Shown here piece by piece: positions 58,748 to 64,000 of a stretch of 64,000 nt of DNA. Location of the stretch: positions 4,931,501 through 4,995,500 of the forward strand of contig OZ004583.1 in the NCBI GenBank assembly GCA_963924555.1, given 5' to 3'. Source of the DNA: Crambe crambe (lineage: Eukaryota > Porifera > Demospongiae > Poecilosclerida > Crambeidae). Positions within the stretch are counted from its first letter, which is position 1. Every line of letters begins with the position of its first letter. A model generated the notes under the pieces. That model made no database searches. It had not been told where the DNA came from and saw only the letters and a program-made list of their open reading frames with translations. The translations under genes were made by a program, and so were the position numbers.

Positions 58748-59177
58748 CTGCATGGGAACACAAAATAGTAGAACACATGATCACTACAATCATGTGCCAG
58801 TCAGAACATAATACCAGACAGTTCATCATTGCAGTGCATACCATGGTTAGTACATCACTGCTCACTAAACATAGGGATAGTACATTACTACACACTGTAC
58901 TTCACTCCACACCATATAGGAATAGTACTTCAGGATTTTATGTGGGGGGAGGAATTATAGGGAGGTTTGTGAGGTTATAGGGGGGCAGGAAGTCTTGATG
59001 TCACTATTATTTTAGACCTTGGTTACATGTGATTTGTGTATGTAATATTAGCAAGTTTAACTTTGATGTGTGTACACTGAAAGTATGTGCAACACATTTA
59101 CATAGTTCTCTTGATACACACCCCTAAGGAAGATATGGGATCATAACTGCATGACAATGAGATGCTGAAGTGCACTA

Positions 59178-62100
59178 GTGACTCCAGAACTGGCGATAAA
59201 TAGGTTCTACAGGGTATTATCACCCAGCCCTTGGCGATAATTGGGCAACAGTTCTTATTATCGCCAATTAATTTTGTTATTTTTAGCTAATATACAATTA
59301 AAAAACTCTATCAATCAATATTGAACAAGAAATAGCTACACTGGCTGTTAAGCTATGTGCAGCTTGAGCACACATATCCATGGGTAACATCGTTCTTCTT
59401 ATTGAAAGTACAATAATTATGTACCCAGCAGCCACACTTGTCACAATCGATCCAAAAGACGATACTTGCTGCCAGACCTTCAGGCTCATTACGATGACAT
59501 AATGCACACATAACACCATCATTCTCATCATCACTTTCAGCCCTAAAACGTGTAGGAAGACGTGTACTTCGACTAGGTCGGACGTTTGCTCCCGGGTCAG
59601 ACTCACTGGTATCTTTTGCAGATGTCGTGTGAGAAGTAGAAGGACTTTGTATAGGTGGAGGGTCTTCATCATCACTACTCAACAGCCTTTGTCGCAGACT
59701 GCTCCGTTTGCGTTTCGTGTTCTTTTCTTTCTGCTTGGTCTCTTTCTCTTTCTTCTTCGCTTCCCTTTCTTTCTTCTTTGCCTCCTTTTCTTTCATCTTC
59801 TCTTCCCTTTCTTTCTTCTTGCGTTCCCTTTCTTCTTTCTTCTCTTGCTTCAACTTTTCAGCCTCTTCTTTTTTCTTTTTTTCTTCCAACAGCATTTCAG
59901 AATAGTCATCTGCAGTTAGAGCTCTAGCTCCTGTAATTCTTTTAGTACGTTTCTTTGAAATAGCTGCATCCTCTGGTGGGGCAGCAAGAATATCAGAGAG
60001 GTCCTCTGGGATTAACCCAGCAGACACTAATGGATTTACTATAGGAGAAGCCAGTGTGGGAGATATCTGAGGAAGGGTTGGATGTGAAGAGCTCACCGAA
60101 GAAGCCAGTGTGGGAGATATCTGAGAAAGGGTTGGACCTGAAGAAGTAAGTGCGGGTGGGGAGCTCACCAGTGTAGAAGATATCTGAGGATGGGTTGGAC
60201 CCGAAGAACTCACCGAAGAAGCCGGTGTGGGAGATATCTGAGGAAGGGATGGATGTGAAGAGCTCACCGAAGCCAGTGTGGGAGATATCTGAGGAAGGGA
60301 TGGATGTGAAGAGCTCACCGGATGTTCTTGTGATAGTGGGGTGCTGTGATCAGAAGGTGCCAATAAACTTTCATCTAAGGAAATGGAAATTGGAAGAGGA
60401 TCTTGTGTTACGTTGCCATACATTGCAGCTAAAGAGTTGGAATAATTTTGTGGGTTGCTACATAATATCCGAAATTCAAAGGGTATAGTTAATAATGCAA
60501 TTAGCAGTAATTTGAATACATCAGTATAGTGAGAGTGGTATGCTGAATTGGAAAATATATCATTGTACTTGTACTACTTTCTTACCTAAATTAGGATCAG
60601 TATCTGTTTCATCACTTGAAGATGAAGGTAGAGAGGAACGTGGATGAGTATCAGATGATCCAGATGATAAATAAACTGTAGAATTTCCAGAAGACGATTC
60701 ACTTGCAGATGAAAGGTCATGTAGTGTTGATGGGGTCATTTTATCCTTGGGTATAACATCAGGGTTAAATGGATATATTCCACACTTTTTAAACCCAGAT
60801 TTGATGGTTGGAATAGAAAACGCTCGTTCAAAAGGAGCTTTAACCACACGAGAAAATTCCCTCTTTGACACAATAAAAAATTTTTTGGTGAAAGAAACGG
60901 CCCGAATTGCTTTTGAATATTGGTCCTTCAATGATTTGAAGACTGAAACATCTAACGGTTGTAAGGCATGGGTAGTGTGTGGTGGCAAGCAGAACAAGAT
61001 TATGTCGCTATCACGGCAAATATCAACAGCTTCAAGAGTGATGTGTGACTTATGCCCATCAATCAACAAAAGAATTGGTCTTTGGCTAACAACATGCTTT
61101 AAAAAAACCTTTTTTAACCAAACGAGAAAAAGCTCACTGTCGATCCATCCAGACTCACTCCTTGCATAAAGAGCATCATCGGGGCCACAAAATCGATACT
61201 GCCCACCAGGGAATGCCTTAGAAAAAATGATCATTGGCGGATGAGCTATTCCAGCTGCTGAAGCACAGCATAGCATTGTGATATGTTCAGATGTTCCATA
61301 CGATTGACGGTAAACATTCTTCACTCCTTTTGTGGTGACTGCCTTTTCTCATGTATAATCCAAAGGAAGAAAAGTCTCATCGCAGTTATAAACTTGTCTT
61401 GGTTTGTTTTTCAGATTGTTGTCATCAAGTGTTTTCTCTAGAAGTTTGAAATACTCCTGGACAATCTGAGGATTTAAGGCCTCAGCACGACTACGATCCA
61501 GTGAGTCTGTCTGTCTGAGTGACAGCTTGGGATGTCGCTTTTTGAAATTTTGCCACCAGTGTTCTCCAGGTCCATTTTCAGTACTAAAACGATCCCCATT
61601 GCCTGAACGCTTGGCAATCGCCCAAGCAAAAGCCTTTACCATTGTCCGAGTGAGTGGAAAACCACATTGTGCCATGTATACAAGGTAGGAGGTAAGAGCT
61701 TTTTCTTCATCTAGCGAGAGGATAGTGCTGGGTCCTGGCTTTGTACCATGCCTCACCCGCCCCCTTATCCTGTCATCCAAAGTCTTTCGTGGTACACTAT
61801 GGAGCTTGGAAGCAGCATTGACATTCATCTTCCCTCTTTTAACATCCTCCATTGCCAAAACCATGTCTTCATCGTTCCATACACAACGCTTTCGTTTTCC
61901 AGGCATTCTGTGAAAAAATATGCTAGTTAACTGGCTAATTTTACAACCAAAGTAGCCTCCTGTACACCTGTGATAGTTTGAGCCTATCAGTTTAGCCTGA
62001 TGAAATACCTACCTTCACTAACAGGCTTTTTCAGAAGATATATCTTATCGCCAACCTCGAAGTCAGTTCAAAAACAAACACTGGTTAGCTTTGATCGACA

Positions 62101-62275
62101 TAACTTCTCACCAGTTGCAGCTTAGAACATCAAACAGACGCCAAAATGAAGCACGTGCTCTTCTCTAACTACTGAGCATGTGCAAAATTGATTAGCAGCA
62201 TGTTACTGAGCAGTTACAGCAGAATGGCGATAATAGGACGAACACGCAAGGTGGCGATAATAGGCATGCCTACGC
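59178..62275 (-). mobile_element. pogo/Tigger-type DNA transposon
   Basis: Contains the transposase gene below. TGGCGATAA-type motifs cluster at both ends (59190, 59245, 59268; 62225, 62252), as expected for transposase-binding subterminal repeats. TA at 59176-59177 and 62276-62277 may be the TA target copies, but the outermost 20 bp match only weakly, so the limits are approximate. Confidence 0.6.
59353..61906 (-). CDS. Pogo-type transposase with C-terminal PHD finger (one premature stop)
   Basis: Two exons: 61906-60586 and 60428-59353, joined in phase 1 by a 157-bp GT-AG intron. The N-terminus MPGKRKRCVWNDEDM starts a pogo/CENP-B helix-turn-helix (ASKLHSVPRKTLDDRI), with a second HTH around WAIAKRSGNGDRF. 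The DDE core shows VYNCDETFLPLD, ILLLIDGHKSH and HALQPLDVSVFKSLK. Exon 2 adds Ser/Pro repeats (SSHPSLPQISPTLAS), a long Lys/Glu coiled-coil-like stretch, and a PHD finger with CALCHRNEPEG, CDKCGCWVHNYC and YVCSSC. One TGA at about 61350, likely from CGA, interrupts exon 1; everything else is open. The PHD may guide the complex to modified histones. It lies next to the death-fold gene on the same strand but is unrelated to it. Confidence 0.85.
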
Positions 62276-62277
62276 TA

Positions 62278-63200
62278 GTGTCAACTGTGAGAACATCATG
62301 ATGACTGCATGTGCCAGTCAGAAGGCAGTAGTGCATACCATGGTTAGTAGTACATGACTGCACACCATAATAAGGACAGTATATCATTTTCAATCAGGTA
62401 GAATCACATTTCAGGTGAGTCTTAATTACAAAAGTCTTATATTAATCAAAAATAATAGTGAAGTCATTAACATAAGCAAGGAAATGAAATTAAGTGAGAG
62501 TACAATAACTATGTTATCAACCACTTACTCTGACCAGTGTCACCACTTGGAACACAGGAAGAGGAGGAGGAGGAGGAGGCTGATAAAATCTAAACGTGGT
62601 AAAATAGCATTATTCAATATGTTTCATGCCATCATTATGACTACTCTGCAGTGCTATATGGAGAGTAGTCATATAACCTAACTAGTAGGTCATCCTCTAC
62701 TTGGTGATCTTTTGTCTAAGATAGTAAGTTATAAACAGTGAAAGAACAGCAGCTGGCAGGTAGTAGCTATCAACTGTGGCAAATGTTCAATTGTGTCAAC
62801 CCTTTACCAACTTCAACAGTAACAATCAAGGCTAGCATGCAATGGATCCAGGGAACTATGGTGAATGTATGCCAGGGTGATAAGTAGGAACATAGCCCGA
62901 GGCAGGTCATGCTCTTGTGTATAACTATTTGTGCATGTTACTAATAAGATGTACATTCCATAGATAGACAGCACCTCCACCCTTGGGACCTGTCAATACA
63001 TGTACTTATCAGTCATGGCTAACACAATGTATGGGACTTCCTTATCTATATCTAAGCATACATAGGATAGAATTGACCACCATTGTCTGTCTTTAAGTCT
63101 TCGGTGCACGCTCCAAGAACAATTGCTACATGAATATGATCTGATTACTGGGAGTGTGCAAAGCAAATGCAAATATAAGCCATTTAAACGAGAAGGCGGA
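62278..63200. other. Gene-free stretch upstream of the last exon
   Basis: Starts with sequence (CATGTGCCAGTCAGAA, GTGCATACCATGGTTAGTA) also present near 58793-58855. A (GGA)n tract lies near 62565. Nothing else recognised. Confidence 0.4.
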
Positions 63201-63201
63201 G

Positions 63202-63209
63202 TATAAAAG
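63202..63209 (+). promoter_or_regulatory. TATA box
   Basis: TATAAAAG in a GGCGGAG-TATAAAAG-GGGC setting, about 140 bp upstream of the start codon at 63345. Confidence 0.55.
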
Positions 63210-63344
63210 GGGCATGACCGGAATATACATTCGCGCTTTCAAAATGGCGCTAATCCAATTCAAACTGCGATCTCTATACAGTCATTATACAGCTTGCACA
63301 GCGCATCAGCAGTCGCCTTCTTTTTTTCTTTTTCTTTTTCAAAA

Positions 63345-63596
63345 ATGGCTACTTCGAAGCGTGTTCATTTCACTATGGACTTGAATTTTACTAGCGAGGC
63401 TGAGAAGGATGCTTTTTGTGAAAGACTGAGTGTTGTGAGAGATAGACTAACTCCTAGAGGTTCACAAACGCTGACAAACTATGAGCTTTTTGCTCGCGTT
63501 GTTTGATTTTGCTGGGGATAGGACATCTCTGCACAGCTCCAGCCAGAAAATAGATCAGACTCCTTCTAAAGGATCGATCCTTTTTGAAGAATGCAG
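63345..63596 (+). CDS. First exon of an unrecognised gene (continues outside window)
   Basis: The start AAAATGGCT has a good Kozak context. The text MATSKRVHFTMDLNFTSEAE, then AFCERLSVVRDRLTPRG and NYELFA, has a charged, helical character seen at the start of some uncharacterised invertebrate proteins. A one-base shift at about 63500 is needed to reach LFDFAGDRTSLHSSSQ and a donor at 63597 (CAG|GTAATA); otherwise it stops at 63504. The function is unknown. It could be a transposon gene leader, given the TATA-driven layout similar to the RPA-like gene at 16 kb. Confidence 0.45.
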
Positions 63597-64000
63597 GTAA
63601 TATATTTTACTATCATACTGTCAAAGTGAGTGGTCAAATTTTTGGTATTGAGTAATGAAATGAGCATTTATGTTTTAGTGCACAGATCTGGACATTATTT
63701 GGAATGTGTGAAAGAGTGTGCACATTGACAACTATCAATGCAGAAAGCCGTTGATACCGCCAAGAGTACCCCAGACTACAATACATATGGAGAGGTAGAA
63801 GTACATAATTAGGTGAAGTAGTTTGTTTTTGTTTCTTTTGGTTGTTGTTTTTTGTTGTTGTTTTGTTTGTTGGTAATGACAGATGCAAGACATGATTCCA
63901 CTGCTAATGCCTCTCACAGCACAGTTGTTTGTTTGTCTGGCAGGTAAACTGGCATGTCATTTATCCTGAAAATTTATGTATACATGTACTTGTGTGGCTC
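63597..64000. other. Probable intron; nothing else recognised
   Basis: AT- and GTT-rich sequence after the donor at 63597. A (GTT)n-like tract lies at about 63835-63875. No exon was recognised before the window ends. Confidence 0.4.

Noticed and set aside
59629-59927. Phe/Leu-rich, seemingly membrane-like open frames on the plus strand
   Set aside because: They are the antisense of the Lys/Glu-rich stretch in the pogo transposase exon.
1-64000. tRNA, rRNA or other structured RNA genes
   Set aside because: I saw no cloverleaf with internal A and B boxes and no rRNA-like stretch; the tRNA-Leu match at 41286 is only a primer-binding site.

Overview
This window is eukaryotic and animal. The host genes are split by many short GT-AG introns, often 50-150 bp. 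They encode metazoan-type proteins: cadherin repeats, calcium-binding EGF domains, death-fold domains and the spliceosome factor CWC22. The AT-rich sequence, compact introns, repeated death-fold exons and very varied DNA transposons would suit a demosponge such as Amphimedon. That assignment is an inference from content, not a database match.

Layout. (1) 1-10089, plus strand: the 3' part of a transmembrane adhesion gene joining a mucin-4/SUSD2-like VWD region, EGF domains and cadherin repeats; its introns hold several foldback or inverted-repeat elements. (2) 11.2-17.0 kb: a transposon cluster with a RecQ-like helicase remnant on the minus strand, two nested inverted-repeat elements with a P/THAP-like remnant, a MITE with 9-bp target duplications carrying a RecQ fragment, and a decayed RPA-like OB-fold gene. 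(3) 19.7-21.8 kb, minus strand: CWC22, ten exons recognised, with a perfect palindrome holding CRE-like sites just upstream. (4) 22.2-27.3 kb: long inverted-repeat arms around a GC-centred foldback element and a 1.98-kb Ginger-type transposon (Ulp1 protease plus PHD finger), then a decayed Ty3/gypsy pol remnant. (5) 27321-33729: a 6.4-kb inverted-repeat element with one broken gene that reads as a FEN1/XPG-like nuclease followed by a tesmin/CXC cysteine-rich domain. (6) 35.56-37.28 kb: a second Ginger-type copy. (7) 37.6-45.7 kb: a RecQ C-terminal half, a MULE-type transposase and a Ulp1 protease in one transcriptional direction, with the first two joined in one reading frame. The Ulp1 part is split by an intact Ty3/gypsy retrotransposon (41122-45366; apparently identical 164-bp LTRs, TATGA target duplication). 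(8) 45.7-50.5 kb: hairpin repeats, a second copy of the 1-kb repeat seen at 1.5 kb, and a HIRAN-like remnant. (9) 51.5-58.7 kb, minus strand: two successive rounds of three different death-fold exons (A-B-C, A'-B'-C'), five of the six being phase 1-1 symmetric. (10) 59.2-62.3 kb, minus strand: a pogo/Tigger-type transposon whose transposase carries a C-terminal PHD finger and one premature stop. (11) 63.2-63.6 kb: a TATA box and first exon of a gene that leaves the window.

Most coding capacity here belongs to mobile elements; the host genes are the adhesion gene, CWC22, the death-fold gene and possibly the exon at 63.3 kb. The most unusual theme is DNA-repair or replication enzymes riding with transposons: RecQ helicases three times (once in frame with a MULE transposase), a FEN1-like nuclease and an RPA-like OB-fold protein. 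Several host exons also show one-base frameshifts, so part of the decay could be assembly error.
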